Positions 1 through 12,355 are shown, numbered from the stretch's first letter. The stretch is DNA of 64,000 bases from Serripes groenlandicus (GCA_031761405.1 JASEVX010000082.1:64501-128500); one strand, 5' to 3'. Made by a program: numbers and translations. The notes: generated by a model from the letters alone, not told the origin.

Positions 1-37
1 GAATATGAATATAGTTTGCCGGCTTCTACCGGCGACT

Positions 38-95
38 AATAATAATAATAGTAACAACAATAGCAAATGTAATAATAATAGCACTAACATTGATA
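38..95. repeat. degenerate AAT/AAC microsatellite
   Basis: Runs of AAT interrupted by AAC and AGC triplets. Low-complexity DNA with no coding signal. Confidence 0.6.
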
Positions 96-1480
96 ATTAT
101 TGTAAGAATTGTACAGTGACCAAGAGACACGGTACATGTAAGTATTTTGTCTATAATTTCTTTTATTGTTATATATAGGTATTATAACGTTTGCAAAAGC
201 CAAAGCGATAAAACCCCGATAGCTGTCCATTCTAAACCAAATGATATGAGTCGCAGACAACTTTCAAAGACAGTATTTGTAAGCGCCGGAGGTGCGACGT
301 AGCCAATAAAAATGCACTAAAAAATCTCGTTTATCTAGAGCTTAACCCGTAAATCATTTTAATAATGCGAATGACTTATCGGTCTTAGACCAAAGACAAT
401 CTACGCAGGTTATACCTTAATCTAACGTAACTGGCGGGAAAATACAGTTAAAGTATAGCTGGAAGAAAAGCCGTGTGTAAGCATTCTTTTCCCACGTAGT
501 CCAAAAGTACATCCTAGGTGATAGATAGTATACAAATACAAGGAGAGGATTTTTTTTTCTCAAAACAAAAGAAGGTCAACGCGAATCTCCTTCCACTAAA
601 ATGATGATAAGATACATTAGGGGTAGTCATGATAAAAACATGCTCTTAGCCAATGTAAATTTACAGGGCCATCGTGTGTTTGTTTGTTTCAATGGTGTAT
701 TATGCCGCTTTCAACATAGTTCCAATCATATGACGGCGTTTCCTGGTTAACCGTGTGACATATTCCTCTAGTCTTGTTTCTCAATCGCTATATATATCCT
801 CTGGACTTAGATCGACATGGATCAAAACTGAGTCTGATTTTGGCCAATTAGCTTACACTTCGCTTGGCATTGATGAACTGTACAGATCGACTATTCTTAC
901 GTGTATGTCGCGAGATACGTTGTTTTTGTTTGCCTGTTACTTTGTACAATTTGTCAGTTTTTTAATTAACATTAATCCTGAAATCAGCAATCAGTCGTAA
1001 GGCTTAGCGCCACTGGTAGTCCTTACGTACTATCATTTTCGAAGTATTCGAGATATCCTAGAGGTTGATAGAAAAGTATTACTGATTGGATTGTCGCCCT
1101 GCACTAAAAGTACGCTGCGACAAAGTGCGCACATTATTCCGGTATATGTTACTGTTTACCTGACATGGCACTTTTCAGAGTATTCTGCCTTCAAACAAAT
1201 GTAAGGACGACTTTTACCATCGGAATAGGTGAAAGTCATACAGAGTTGTAAATACTGTGTAATAAGGAGGATGTATTTGTATAGATCAATTCCCCCATTT
1301 TCCAACAAGATTTTTAAAAGTTGTCTGCTAGTCGGACGTTATCTGTGTCGGTGCAAAGGTTAACAACTTTATTATGAGGGAGAAATTGTGCAATCAACCT
1401 ATGCGGATAGTTATCAATATTAACAAGATTACCCTTGCGATGTCCTTGTTTTGCTTAAACCATTCGACACTTGAACTGTG
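96..1480. other. no gene recognised
   Basis: AT-rich DNA without a convincing exon or RNA gene. Around 665-770 the text resembles the tails of the SINE-like repeats seen near 14.9 and 31.6 kb (GTTTGTTTG, then TTATGCC and CTTTCAAC), so an old SINE fragment is likely there. Confidence 0.5.
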
Positions 1481-1483
1481 TAC

Positions 1484-1560
1484 CTTTTTACCCCTTGCCA
1501 CCTACAGACGCATTTAAACGCATCTGAAGCAGGCGATGCTTGAAAACATTATGGTACAAA
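1484..1560. mobile_element. half copy of a TTAA/CCCTTT-type MITE
   Basis: Contains ACCCCTTGCCACCTACAGAC and then GCATCTGAAGCAGGCGATG, a diverged left end of the inverted-repeat family whose fuller copies lie at 1,783-2,014, 12,758-12,961 and 29,264-29,468. No right end is seen. Confidence 0.45.
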
Positions 1561-1782
1561 TCAGTAATAACAAAACATTAAAATATGAGAGCATTTGAAT
1601 CTCTTAACTTTTACTTAAAGACAATATATTAAATATAAAGTATTAAGAGTTTCGTTTTGAACCCATAAATACAACATGCTGTAGCCAAACACGTTTTGTA
1701 TCCTTTAAGCGCTATTTACTTTCGTATACGTGGAATTAATAAGATATTTCTTTATCAGCTCTTCTGAGTGCCAAAATATAGT

Positions 1783-2014
1783 TAATCCTTTCCTACCTAT
1801 AAACGCATGTTGACGCATCTGCAGCAGACGACTTTTAAAAAAACATCTTGACAACAAGAGAAATATCTCAAAATGAGCAATTTTTCTTTTGTCACAATGT
1901 TTTCAACATTATTTGGTAATTATACCTACAATTATAGAGATTTTCCATATTTTTAAGTATACACTTTCAAAGTCGTCTGCTGCAGATTTGCTGTATGTGA
2001 AAAGGGTTATTAAC
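1783..2014. mobile_element. MITE-like inverted-repeat element (CCCTTT family)
   Basis: The left arm starts TCCTTTCC and carries GCATCTGCAGCAGACGACTT. The right arm carries AAGTCGTCTGCTGCAGATTT and ends GTGAAAAGGGTTA, so the ends are inverted copies of each other. TTAA lies beside both ends (1,782-1,785 and about 2,010-2,013). There is no coding capacity. TTAA flanks with CCC-starting termini suggest a piggyBac-type MITE, which is inference. Confidence 0.65.
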
Positions 2015-2158
2015 CAAATATTTTGAGTGCCTGAGGGACACACTAAAAGATGTGTCATGCAAAGAACGCCATGTCCCCGTTCACGGACGAAACAAAATAA
2101 CGTTAATGTCTCCGACAATTAATTCATATTCAAGAGTATTTCAGTTATAGCACAGTAG

Positions 2159-2234
2159 CCAGTTCACTAAAGAATGTGGTTCCTGGCTTTCTCTCACCAG
2201 TTCACTAAAGAATGTGGTTCCTGGCTTTCTCACT
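2159..2234. repeat. 38-bp direct tandem duplication
   Basis: Two nearly identical 38-bp units in a row, each starting CCAGTTCACTAAAGAATGTG. They lie in SINE-tail-like sequence just before the tRNA-like head at 2,281. Confidence 0.85.
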
Positions 2235-2271
2235 CCAGTTTTCCAGTCAACATTATTACTTAGCAACTGGA

Positions 2272-2482
2272 CCACATCGGTGGTGTAGTGGTCAGGACCG
2301 CCTGAATGCATTTAACACGTAGTAATGGCTTCCCCTCCTTTGCTCTAAGGTATATGTGATATGCATTTCGACTGCCTCACTAAGATCGGGATACATGTAC
2401 CAGTAGTACTGTAAACTTATCGAGGAAATACCATGGTAAAACGGAAAATTGTTGAAAGCTGCGTAAAACATCATACAAACAA
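2272..2482 (+). mobile_element. tRNA-derived SINE
   Basis: TGGTGTAGTGG at 2,281-2,291 fits the tRNA A-box consensus exactly. The downstream body (GGCTTCCCCTCCTTTGCTC, then CCAGTAGTACTG, then AAAACATCATACAAAC) matches the SINE copies at 6.62, 8.57, 24.96 and 25.66 kb. The B box is degraded in this copy. Confidence 0.65.
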
Positions 2483-2484
2483 AC

Positions 2485-4525
2485 AATTCCTCAGCAACTG
2501 GCTACATTTCCATATACGGTGTATACATGTTATCCCATTGGTTGAAGAAGAATGCCAACGCTAACCAAAGATATTTCAGATTATAGAAATAAACTTTTTT
2601 CTCTTTTGCCATGGCATCGAGTTAAATTAATTGAGTTTAACGCTGTTTTCAACAGTATTTCAGTTATATCACGACAGCTTGTTCATAAATCATATTTAAG
2701 TGTTTCCCGGCCTTCTCGCACACGTACTTAACACAACATTTACCAAAGCCTATTGCTACCCTCGCACGTAGACATTGCCAATCATCAGTCGCCATGATAA
2801 TACTGAAAACATGTTGAAATCGGCGTAACAGCAATTCGAAAATTGCTAATCATCGGGAAAAATGAATTGCCGAGTCCCTTGTATCAATGAAAGTCATAAC
2901 TTTGACCGATTTCTTCTTATCAAAACTGATTATCATTCCCAACAGTATGGGCGTTGTGTTTGCGTGTTTTTAAATTGGTTAAACTATTACCAAATGTGGA
3001 CAGTTCATTGGTATAGATGAACCCAATCCCATTAACATCGGACATAAACAGTTCACTGTGCGAATATTGGGATCAGAAGACAAGGCATAAAATCTCGTAT
3101 CAAATTGACCCTATATATTTAAATGTTCATGAGCAAGTTTTCATTTTTATGTCCAATGAAATCGCACGATACAACCAACCTTTGGACAAAAGCGCTTCTC
3201 TACATCGTCATTTCCCCTGATAATATTTAATGATTTTGTAGGCGACATTTTGAATGGCTGATGCAGGGGAGGGGTCATTCGGAGACCACCTGCAAGAGCC
3301 AGTCATCAGATATATATGAGCGATTATCACTGAGGCGAAGTAAACGTCTGGTTTCAATGTAAGTGAATTAGATCAGTTCGTTGGCTACGTTTGACGTCAT
3401 GTGTTCTGTCCGAATTCAAAGCCCCATTTGTATCAGGTTGCCCAACGCACTTAACAAAAAAATCGTGTATAATAACAAATTAAGAGAGTTTAGTTGGTTT
3501 AGCTTAAGTCCGATTTAATATTCTTTCCTTAGCAACTCCTTATTTTAGTAACGCATCTTTAATCCATATGTTATTTTCTGTGACTATGAGACGGGTTACT
3601 ACTTTCCAACATACATATACTGCAAATCTGCAGCATACGATAATGAAAATAAATGGCCAAATATGGAAAATCTGTATAAATAAAAGTGTATATATTTAAT
3701 AGCATTGAAAAACTAAGTGAAAATCAGAAGGGCTACAATACGAAAATGTATATCAATAATAAATGTCGCGTTAAGAGTTTCTGATTTTGGGGATGTTTAT
3801 ACCTTCTTAAATTGACGGAGTTATATCAATTGAGGTCAAAAGAAATTGATATGAAGATGAAAGGCGACTTGTGGTATCGCAGTTTACCATAGGAACGTAT
3901 TTCGACCTTCAACACGATAAATATCTTGGTAAGCAAATCAAACAATAAACAATAACAAGATAATTCGGTCAATTGAGAGCCCTTGCAAAAATGGGAATTT
4001 ATAAAAAGAACGCATTATTTAACGACTTTGGTAATACCAGTTACTAAAATGTGGTTGCTTTTTATAAGTACTTATAATTTATTTTACAAATACTTTTCAT
4101 TGACCATAGTAGTGTAAACCATGCATGACGTTTAAACGGTATTTCTTGAACCACTGCATCTTACTGCATATAAGCCGATTGTCGATAAAACTGTCGAGAA
4201 TGATACACGAGAGTTAATCTAAAATCCCTTTAACGCTGTCAATGTTGAATTTCTAAAATGGACTTGTCTATCTTTTTATTTCGAAGACTCCATTGCCAAT
4301 TATAGGAACATCAATATAAACAATTTGAGTTGAGCAGCCGACAGTGTAGAATCTGGTCAGACGACGTGTATGCACGGCCTGGCGTGACTCTTTACTGATG
4401 GCATTGGCTTCACAAAATCGGGTTCCATCAGTTAAAGGGTTAACGTAAATAAAGATAAAGATGATACAAGTACATACATGTACAAAGATAACATAATTTG
4501 TATTATCTTGGTAGAGGACATCTAG
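2485..4525. other. no gene recognised; scattered repeat fragments
   Basis: No exon or RNA gene is supported. At 2,640-2,720 there is a SINE-tail-like stretch (TTTTCAACAGTATTTCAG, then CCTTCTCGCAC) shared with 13.65 and 28.85 kb. The remainder is AT-rich with no clear structure. Confidence 0.5.
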
Positions 4526-4529
4526 ATTA

Positions 4530-5568
4530 TGATTCACACCAAATATCTAAGCTCTAGGCCTTCTGCTTTCAGACAAGAAGTTTTTCATTATAAATCTCTA
4601 TGTAATACAGGTGATTCCTGGGTGGGGCCAATTTTGAACCCAGGGTATAATATGAACGGTCTTTGTAAAGGACTTCTAGACAATGCTAGACACCAAATAT
4701 CTATCAGTTTCAGACAAGAATATTTTCAACGTTTTTTCCCTATATATCTCATTGAAAAACAGGTGACCGCAAGGGCGGGGCCAATTTTGACCCCAGGGGC
4801 ATAATTTGAACAATCATTGAAGAGGATTACTGGATTTTGCTACTCACCAAATATCAAGGCTCTAGGCCTTTCAGTTTAAGACAAGAAGATTGTCAAAGAT
4901 TTTCCCTATATATCTTTTATGTTAAACAGGTGACCCCTGGGGCTGGGCCAATTTTGACCACAGGGGCATACTTTGTACAAACCTTGTAGGGGACTACTAG
5001 ACATTGCTACACACCAAATATCGAAGGTCTAGGCCTTTCCGTTTCAGATAAGAAGATTTAAAAACAAGAAGATTTTTAAAGTTTTCACTATATATATCTA
5101 TAAGGAAAACTATTTGAACAATCTTGCTAGAGGGTTACCCATGGAACATTTGTACCAAATTATCTTTTAATCGGGCCAGTAATTTTGAACAAGAAGATTT
5201 TTAAATATTTAACAATGCACATTTAAGGAAAACAAGCTCCGCACCCTGGCAGCCATGTTTTTCAACGGATCGGAAATATTTGAACAATCTTAGTAGAGGG
5301 AACCCCAAAGAACATTTGTGTTAATGATGCCGCAGCAACCAAAGTTATGCTTGGAATTAAATCATTTGAACATCTTTAAAGGAGGACCACATAAGGAACA
5401 CTCCTGTGAAGTTATTTCGAAATTAGTCTATTGGTTTAGTAGGAGAAGTCATTTGCAGGACACTGTTAACAGACGGACGGACAGACGACGACGACGACGG
5501 ACACCGGACGCCGGACGGTGAGTGATCACAAAAGCTCACCTCGCACTTCGTGCTTAGGTGGGCTAAAG
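4530..5568 (+). mobile_element. bivalve-type non-autonomous element with ~155-bp core repeats
   Basis: Four diverged tandem units begin near ACCAAATATC at about 4,538, 4,691, 4,846 and 5,012. Each runs through CTAGGCCTT, GACAAGAAGATTTT, a CCCTATATAT box and GGGGCCAATTTTGACC. The core is followed by GACG-rich short repeats (5,475-5,515) and a terminal inverted pair, AGCTCACCT...AGGTGGGCT, around 5,535-5,563. The same ending occurs at 20.3 and 24.0 kb. The ORFs across it are chance products of the repeat. Confidence 0.7.
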
Positions 5569-6340
5569 ACAATGTATTTTGACCATATGCGTTTGTTCCG
5601 TATGTATTAATTGATTAAGATCACTGCACAGGGAAACCGCGTAAATCATTTGGCACAAGTGTTGATGCGCAGACGTATCGAACCCTGCTCTCTGCAATCC
5701 TAGTAGAGTGTCCCTCGGCAATACACTTTTCATAATCTAGTATCGGATAATCACTTAAGAATCATGAATAGGTACAATGTCGCTGTGATGAAATTGTAAT
5801 ACTGTTGAAAATTTCATTAAACCCCAACAAATCCAAATACAAAAGGCAGTGTGATTTATTTAATATTTTAAGGTAAAACCGTTTAGTGAAGCAAACAGTA
5901 AGATTATGAAGGCCTATCGGGGATTGTACTTTAATCTCATGTTATCTTGTAGATTTTGCAATGCACATGTTCATATAATTTTAGACAAATCGTAATTCAC
6001 ATCGTAATTCACAATCGGGATTGGGATGGTCAGTGGTCATTGTCAAGGTCATTTAATGTTTGTACAAAACAAAAACAAGATGCATGTACATACCTAATGT
6101 AATACGTTTAAGTTTTTCAGTAAAGGTCATGTGACATGGACAAAACATAAATCGAATAGCAAAGGAAATATGGCGGGGTACAAGCTTTCTACCACAATGG
6201 GATCAAATTCAAAACACAATATCACAATGACATAAATGTGGTACACGACATAACCTCCTCCCAAGACATACATAAAACTGCGAATATCACTAGTGTACCT
6301 GTAAGTAACAAAATGGCACCAAGATAAATCTTCTTCTAGG
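5569..6340. other. no gene recognised
   Basis: AT-rich and non-coding. A 15-bp unit containing ATCGTAATTCAC is tandemly repeated at about 5,988-6,013. Similarity to copy B of the segmental duplication becomes visible from about 6,180. Confidence 0.5.
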
Positions 6341-6392
6341 AATTGAGTCAGACATATTGGTAATAAGATTTATGAGGGTCAAAATGAATTAA

Positions 6393-6570
6393 CCATTTCC
6401 CACGTATAAAACGTGTGCAGCAGACGACTTTGAACACGTTTAAAAAACAATGAAAACCTAGGGTAGACGTTATTGGTCATTGTTCATGGTTCAATGTCTC
6501 CTTTTGCCATAACGTTTGCAAATGTTGACTGCTGCAGATTCGCCATATTGCGTCTGCAAGTGTGAACACG
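6393..6570. mobile_element. CCCTTT-family MITE (diverged)
   Basis: TTAA at 6,389-6,392 is followed by CCATTTCCCAC and GCAGCAGACGACTTTGA. The inner right part has GACTGCTGCAGAT, inverted. The right terminus is eroded. The orthologous copy in duplicate B is at 24,739. Confidence 0.55.
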
Positions 6571-6619
6571 TTTATTCACGTCCAATCACGCGCGACTTTA
6601 AACAACATTTGCCTTAATA

Positions 6620-6865
6620 GTGTACTGGAGGAGCGTCCACCTCGGGTCCGAATTCGAGCCCCGCACGGGTATTACCAACGACCTAAGAATGTTAGTAATG
6701 ATTTTCCCTCCTTGGCGCTCAGGATTGTGGTATTAGCATTACGACTGACTTACTGGTGTCAGGGTAAATTGCCCAGTAGTACTAGTATCTTACACAGGAA
6801 ACACGCCGTGATATAACTGAACGATTCGTGAATGCGGCAAAGGACAGCATACAAAAGAAAAGCAC
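6620..6865 (+). mobile_element. tRNA-derived SINE
   Basis: A degraded tRNA-like head (GGAGGAGCGTCCACC for box A, GAATTCGAGCCCC for box B) is followed by the family body TTTCCCTCCTTGGCGCTCAG, then CCCAGTAGTACTAGTA and GGAAACACGCCGTGATAT. It is orthologous to 24,960-25,200. Confidence 0.7.
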
Positions 6866-7149
6866 CATGGTAAACGTCAAGTAAGTATTTTTCAAGTGCT
6901 ACCGAATGTTCGAATAGGCAATATGATTCTAATCTTGATGAGTTATTTATAGATCTATAACATTTCGCATAATATGTTTTTATTATGTAATATTTGATTG
7001 GCTGCAATTCAATCCTTATATTTGTTATATGTATGTCCATTTACGGCATGTGTTTTTATAATTTTGTACGTTTTAAACATTTCAAATATATTACTATTTT
7101 CATTTAGAGATATTATTTTCATCCATTATTTTTCATTATTATTTTTCTT

Positions 7150-8290
7150 TGAATGTACATTGGTATAGTTCTTAGTTCTCCGTATAGAGCTTCGAGGTTG
7201 GTTTGATTTTTTAACAGATAACATCTTTCTACACAATTTGGATTGCATAGCTTCTACATCAGGTGATTCATGCATTCCCAGAATCTGGGCCCCGTAGTTC
7301 AAAGTTGGAGAAACAAGTGCGTCGAATAACTTAAGTCGTTCTGTTATAGGCAGTTCTATTTGATTACATATCGTAAATAGGTTATGTAGCGCGAATGAAG
7401 CATGTTGGACTGTGCGATTTAGAGTCTGTGTCCATTTAAATAGGTGTATTCCTAAGTATTTAAATTATTTAAAAAGTTCAATCTTTGTATTATATAAAAA
7501 GAAATCATGAAACCATTAGTGTGGAGTCCATTTTCGCTTATTATGATCTTAGTTTTGTCGACGTTGATCTTAAGTTAGTATTATTGCAATAATTAATAAT
7601 GTCGTTTAAAATTGACTGTAATGTTTTTGGATCATGTATAAATACCTCTGCAGCGTTTGCAAATAATAACAGAAATAATTGCATGTCATCAACTATTAAA
7701 ATACCATCAATATCACTTTTGATGTGTTGCAAAATATCATTCAGATATAAACATATCAAAATACTACACGGATCGCATTGTTTAACACCGATATAAGAAT
7801 TAAAAGATTCAGATTTAACATTTTGGTATCGAACAGTTGATTATACGGTTGTATACACCGATCTTAATGCTAAGACACGTTTTGAGCTAACATTGTTATT
7901 CAATAACTTCTGTCATAACAGTAAACGGTCAATTTTGTCAAACATCTTGTCCTAGTCTAGGAAAGCGACGAATAAATCTTTACATTAAACAACTTTTTAG
8001 AGATCAGAGCATGTAACACAAACATACAGTCTATAGTCGCTTTATTTTTTTGAAAGCCATACTGGTTGTCACTTATCTTTACATGTTTAATTGCCCATTT
8101 AGACAATCTGTAAACAAGTATTTTATATATATTTTTGATAATATCTTATTCAAAGTAATGCCTCTGAAATTGTTGGGCTCATGTTTACCTCTCTTGAACA
8201 TAGTAATAAGTTATCCTTCACACCAGTCATTCGGAACATTCACTTCTCTAAATAATCTGTTTTAAAATTTAAGTAGATATTGTGAGATTA
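7150..8290 (-). pseudogene. LINE (non-LTR retrotransposon) reverse transcriptase remnant
   Basis: Minus-strand frames, broken by stops and shifts, give a reverse-transcriptase order of motifs. An NNFRGITLNK segment lies at about 8,145-8,197. A palm region with YLNDIL and IDGILIVDD lies at about 7,660-7,745, but the usual YADD core reads FANA, so it is dead. An IINYCNNTNL segment follows (about 7,575-7,610), then a C-terminal stretch with LKLFDALVSPTLNYGAQILG at about 7,260-7,330. This is the layout of LINE ORF2 palm and thumb regions; the clade is not assigned. It is absent from duplicate B, so it either inserted after duplication or was lost there. Confidence 0.8.
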
Positions 8291-8435
8291 TATCAAATGA
8301 ATATTTAAAGATTTCTGCAAAAAGTCACTTCCTGGAATTTTGCCTTATTTGTTTTGCTCGAAAATGGCATTTTTTTATCGGTTAAAGTGATATCTGCGGT
8401 AAACCATGTTTTTCTATATGGATTGTTGTTTTTTA

Positions 8436-8457
8436 TATTTTTTTTTTTTTTTTTTCC
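8436..8457. repeat. poly(T) tract
   Basis: A T run of about 20 bases near the upstream side of the minus-strand LINE remnant. Confidence 0.8.
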
Positions 8458-8574
8458 AAAGTGCTCAAAAGCATTATCTAAATCACGTGTTAGCTTGTCT
8501 AGTACGGGGCACTATGTACACGGCCAGTAATAGGTTTGTAGTCAGATTAACATAACACTATTGGTGTTAGGTTA

Positions 8575-8835
8575 TTGACAGATGTAACAGTAATCTGCAG
8601 GCTGCGGGTTCGCTTCCCGATTGGGTTATTCCAAATGATTTAAAAATTGTAGATATGGCTTTCCCTCATTGGTGCTCAGAACTGTGTGGTTTGCATTGCA
8701 AATGATTCGCTGCTGTCAAGATAAATGGACCAGTAGTACTGGTATAATCTAACTTACACACACAGGAAACGCCGTGATATTACTGACACATTGTTGATAA
8801 AAGCGCAAAACATCGTACAAACAACAATCGTTGAT
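8575..8835 (+). mobile_element. tRNA-derived SINE
   Basis: GGGTTCGCTTCCCG near 8,605 is a good B box. The body has ATGGCTTTCCCTCATTGGTG, then ACCAGTAGTACTGGTATAAT and GGAAACGCCGTGATATTACT. The orthologous copy in B (25,660) keeps more of the head. Confidence 0.75.
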
Positions 8836-9329
8836 ATTATACATCTGCAGAGACAAAACGTAAAGCCGACAACTAAGAAGGTGCTAGGTAAATTTTAATA
8901 CTCCCTTTGGTTATACTGCACTTTGTTTGCCCGAGTCATCACTGTTTATAAGTGCAACACTATCTATTATCAGAGGCGGCTCATATAAAACCACATTGGT
9001 AACACTGGGGCATGTGTGCCTTTTCAACTACAGTACAAATGCACGGGTATCAGCGATTTTGGATCAACCTCTATATATTCATAGACTTTTCGGAGCGTTT
9101 AACATGCACGAAGGCACATGATTTATGATGCCTGATTAAACATGTGCAAAGAGCAATTATTGGTTTCAGATGGACTCAAAAATGCATAACGGATTAAAAA
9201 ACAAAAGGCCTCTGGTAAGTCTCTGTCTGTACGCTTGCACATACTCACGGGGGTGTTCACTACTCGCAAGTAAACAAGACCCTATTTTGATAGATGCGAC
9301 ATGCCCTTCTCACATCAATATATTTTAAA

Positions 9330-10145
9330 AGAGTTCCTGCAAGATGCAGCAATTCGATGTTAGCGCGTGAATCAGCATTTTATGGCTTAAGAAATACTGT
9401 TTGATTCGAAAAACACGAAACCCGCTTTAACATATATGATATAAATATATGATAACAAAAGTTTTTTAGTTAAATACGTAAAACGCAAACAAAAATACAT
9501 TTTCCTAACGTGTTGACCTCAATCTCCCAAAGTTATTTTTTTCTTAATATATTCTTAAAATCGCAAAATGTAGCACAATAACTTAGCATTTATTAAAATA
9601 TTCCCATTTTCCTGTTATTAAAACCCCGGTGGTTCTCAGTGATGTTACATAGACTCCGCTCTGGTATACTGCTTGTGTTCAACTGTGTGACTTCGGGTCG
9701 AAGACAAGAGAAAAGAGGGAGAAGTGTAACGGGAACGGGGTATCTATAGGTATAAATATCACTTCTACAACCTTGCTGTGGAAACCGGATTTTATAGCGA
9801 CGTTGGTAGAGTGGTTGACCTTTTCTTAAAGTTAAGCAACGTTCATCGCGGTTAGTACCTGGATGTGTGACCCGCGATGACTTAACGCCGGTACTCGTTA
9901 CTCTATTGTTTAAATTTACATTTTTATTATAAAAAAAACTACTCGCATATAAAAAGACTAGTTCATTAATCTTCTATTGCAAACTCGAACGAGAACTAGT
10001 CTAGTGACGAACTGCTACGGAAATATCCGAGAGCTGATGGTTAAATACGGCGCATACGTGAACAAGACGATTAACCTGGCGCATGCGCAAGCGGATTGCC
10101 CATTGCACCAGTGGTAGTTCTAAACACAACCAATATATGCACGTA
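9330..10145. other. copy-A-specific insertion (holds TRIM fragment)
   Basis: The flanking text (CCTTCTCACATCAATATATTT on the left, TCACATATTTTCAATCATG on the right) is nearly adjacent in copy B at about 26,530-26,590. Copy A therefore holds roughly 800 extra bases. They include the LTR fragment at 9,627-9,902 and a 10-bp inverted repeat (AGACTAGTTC at 9,955, GAACTAGTCT at 9,993). The remainder is unassigned. Confidence 0.7.
9627..9902 (+). mobile_element. 3' part of TRIM-like LTR element with 5S-rRNA-like LTR
   Basis: A short internal remnant ends in a purine tract (GACAAGAGAAAAGAGGGAGAAG up to 9,724), followed at 9,725 by an LTR starting TGTAACGGGAACGGGG and ending GGTACTCGTTAC near 9,901. 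The LTR has TATAAATA at 9,751-9,758, a TGGTAGAGTGG box that fits a tRNA A-box, and a 5S-rRNA-like block at 9,829-9,880 (AAGTTAAGCAACG, CGGTTAGT, CCTGGATGTGTGACC). CATCGCGG and CCGCGATG within that block form a perfect 8-bp stem. The same LTR is present twice more at 34.2-34.7 kb. The left side of the element is missing. Confidence 0.8.
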
Positions 10146-10762
10146 TTGTTTCACATATTTTCAATCATGAGTATCATGCCTGTATTTGTGGTATGTAATG
10201 GTTGGCCTGGATCAACATAATTCGCAATTTACTTGATAGTTTTCATTAAGGACTACTTCATGAATATGCATAAACGAGTGTAAAATCACGACCAGTCTTG
10301 CTATTCTCAGGGAATTTAGCAGGATAATGATTCGGAAGCATTAGAATCAAGTCATATCAAAAACAAATGGTCCAATCAGTTGATTAAGTTTTCTTTATCT
10401 ATAGCAATGTACTTAGCTTATAATCTTGGGTAGAATTAACACAGAATTGACGTAACAATACAGAGTAATTAGAATATGTGTAAGTGATTGTTAATGAAGT
10501 TAATACATACATAGTTAATTAATAGATAATTTCCAAACAGCTTGAGCCAATGGATGGTTGAAAATACGTACTTATTACTTTTAATCTATGTTCTAAATAT
10601 TGTTCGGATAAAACTGTACAGACAATCCTTATATTTCATGCTGAATATATATATATCTTAGTACACTTTGTAGTGACACCATTTTTCATGAGATCACATA
10701 TTAATTACATTAAGATTCACCTAAAGATATTTAACAGATAAACATATTCTATGATAAAAGTG

Positions 10763-10917
10763 TCAGTAAAACAAATTTACTTTAATCAATGACAACAGAA
10801 AAATCATTGCAACGCATATCACGTAAGCGGAGTTCATCGGCTTGTTGCTGGAAGCATTCGACGGCACTCTCCCGTTTTCATATGGATTTTTGCCGACTGT
10901 TCCAAAGGTTTGTTTGA
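10763..10917 (-). CDS. copy A exon 6: hydrophobic C-terminal anchor
   Basis: Acceptor TTTTCAG before TCAAACAAACC; enters in phase 1 and ends TACTGA. It encodes SNASSNKPMNSAYVICVAMI, then FLLSLIKVNLFY. This could be a transmembrane segment or a GPI-attachment signal. It has the same length (155 nt) as the copy B exon. Confidence 0.7.
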
Positions 10918-11094
10918 CTGAAAAGGAATATATGATCTGTGTTTTAAGAAAGCCAACCAAACGCATTTGTGACCAGTGTAGAACCAGATAAACCTTTGCA
11001 TTCGTACTGTCTGTTCTGGGTCATCACTGTTCATTAACTCAAAAGTCTTTGACATACAGAACACATTTATGTCACTTAACGGAAATCTATCGAC

Positions 11095-12355
11095 TTCTTT
11101 TTGTGGCGATTGGTTTGACAATCGCCACAATGCTAACAGAAACAACAACAACGAAAAATATTTACATAGTCGGTTTTGAACAATCGGTTGATATTTTTTT
11201 TCCTTACTGCAAACTAATTTACTCACATCCGTTATAGTTCCATCATTGAATGCAGAGACGTGATTAATAATAATTATGTCAGTGCTACGTTGGTACCGGA
11301 TTGTTACTAATATTTGAGTTTTATCGAGACATTATCTACATAGAGTTAAAATATGTAAATATTATCTTCGTCATGATTTGGCAGATAATAAATATCATTG
11401 CGCGTTCTGCCTTGCAAATAACGGCAACTCTGATGATACTCTAATCTGGAAATTCCAAAAGGTTCTATAAATAGCTCGCGAGACCAAAAACCAGAAGAGC
11501 TTGTAAATCTCAATATTATAAACGCTTTATTTTGTAGTTGTTTAAATATATGAAAGCGTCTAGATGATAAGACTGGTTTACAAAGGTTTAAAGGACACAC
11601 GATGTCAGTGTGTACACACGTTATGTATACATGTCTGCACGTTCTAGATTCAATTAGCAATCAATGCTGACAGTGTAGCCTAATTTAGTTTGGAGATCGA
11701 GCATTATAATATATGCCTATATTTTTATAAATTGAACAGTTTGGCAAATAGTGAAATTGTGCTTTTGGAGCATGTTTTGTGTTTGTTTTTGCACTCACAT
11801 TATTCGAAGCAGTTTAACAACCTCAGAGACATATAAATACACTGTGTTTATATGTTTCTGACAACCCTCAATCATGCAATGTGAAGGGACTAAATTGAAC
11901 AGACCTGTTTAATATCGGACATCATTGAAACAAACACCAAACTAATGGATACTGTTTTCTCTCCTTTCTTGATAATTTAGTCATTTCTAAAGTGTAAAAT
12001 ATATTTTATCTTAATATGGCCTAACGACCTGGTGATAAACATGTGATTACCCGAACAATTTAGATTACAAATAACCATTCTAATGAGCTAAAACGGTAGT
12101 CTATCGAATACCAACTAGATTTTTCATAACTTTGGAATGGCCTAATTTTGAACACATCATGACCAATTTCAGAACGTAACTAAATAATCACCAAGACAAC
12201 ATTCTGGCAAACTAACATTATTCTACTGTCAAAAGATGCAGGGTTGATACATTCTCAAATATACCCGCACCAGAGTCATCGCAAGCCCTACACCGATATA
12301 CTGCTTGTTACTTTGCAGGATTTTCCATACGATCGCCACTACAGTGCCATGGAGC
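11095..12355. other. copy-A-specific insertion, no gene recognised
   Basis: Copy B passes from about 28,490 to 28,540 without this 1.26-kb stretch. It starts with an 11-bp perfect hairpin: TTGTGGCGATT at 11,101-11,111 and AATCGCCACAA at 11,120-11,130. I see no coding frame or known repeat family in the rest. Confidence 0.55.

Noticed and set aside
9829..9880. Functional 5S rRNA gene
   Set aside because: Only the internal-promoter two thirds resemble 5S; the 5' third and closing helix differ, and it lies inside an LTR.
9955..10002. 10-bp inverted repeat as an element end
   Set aside because: A 28-base loop and no second copy; too short to support a named element.
10834..11226. 130-codon minus-strand ORF
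   Set aside because: Continues through the exon 6 acceptor into intron 5 and the copy-A-only insertion, in a different frame from the anchor peptide; not conserved in copy B.
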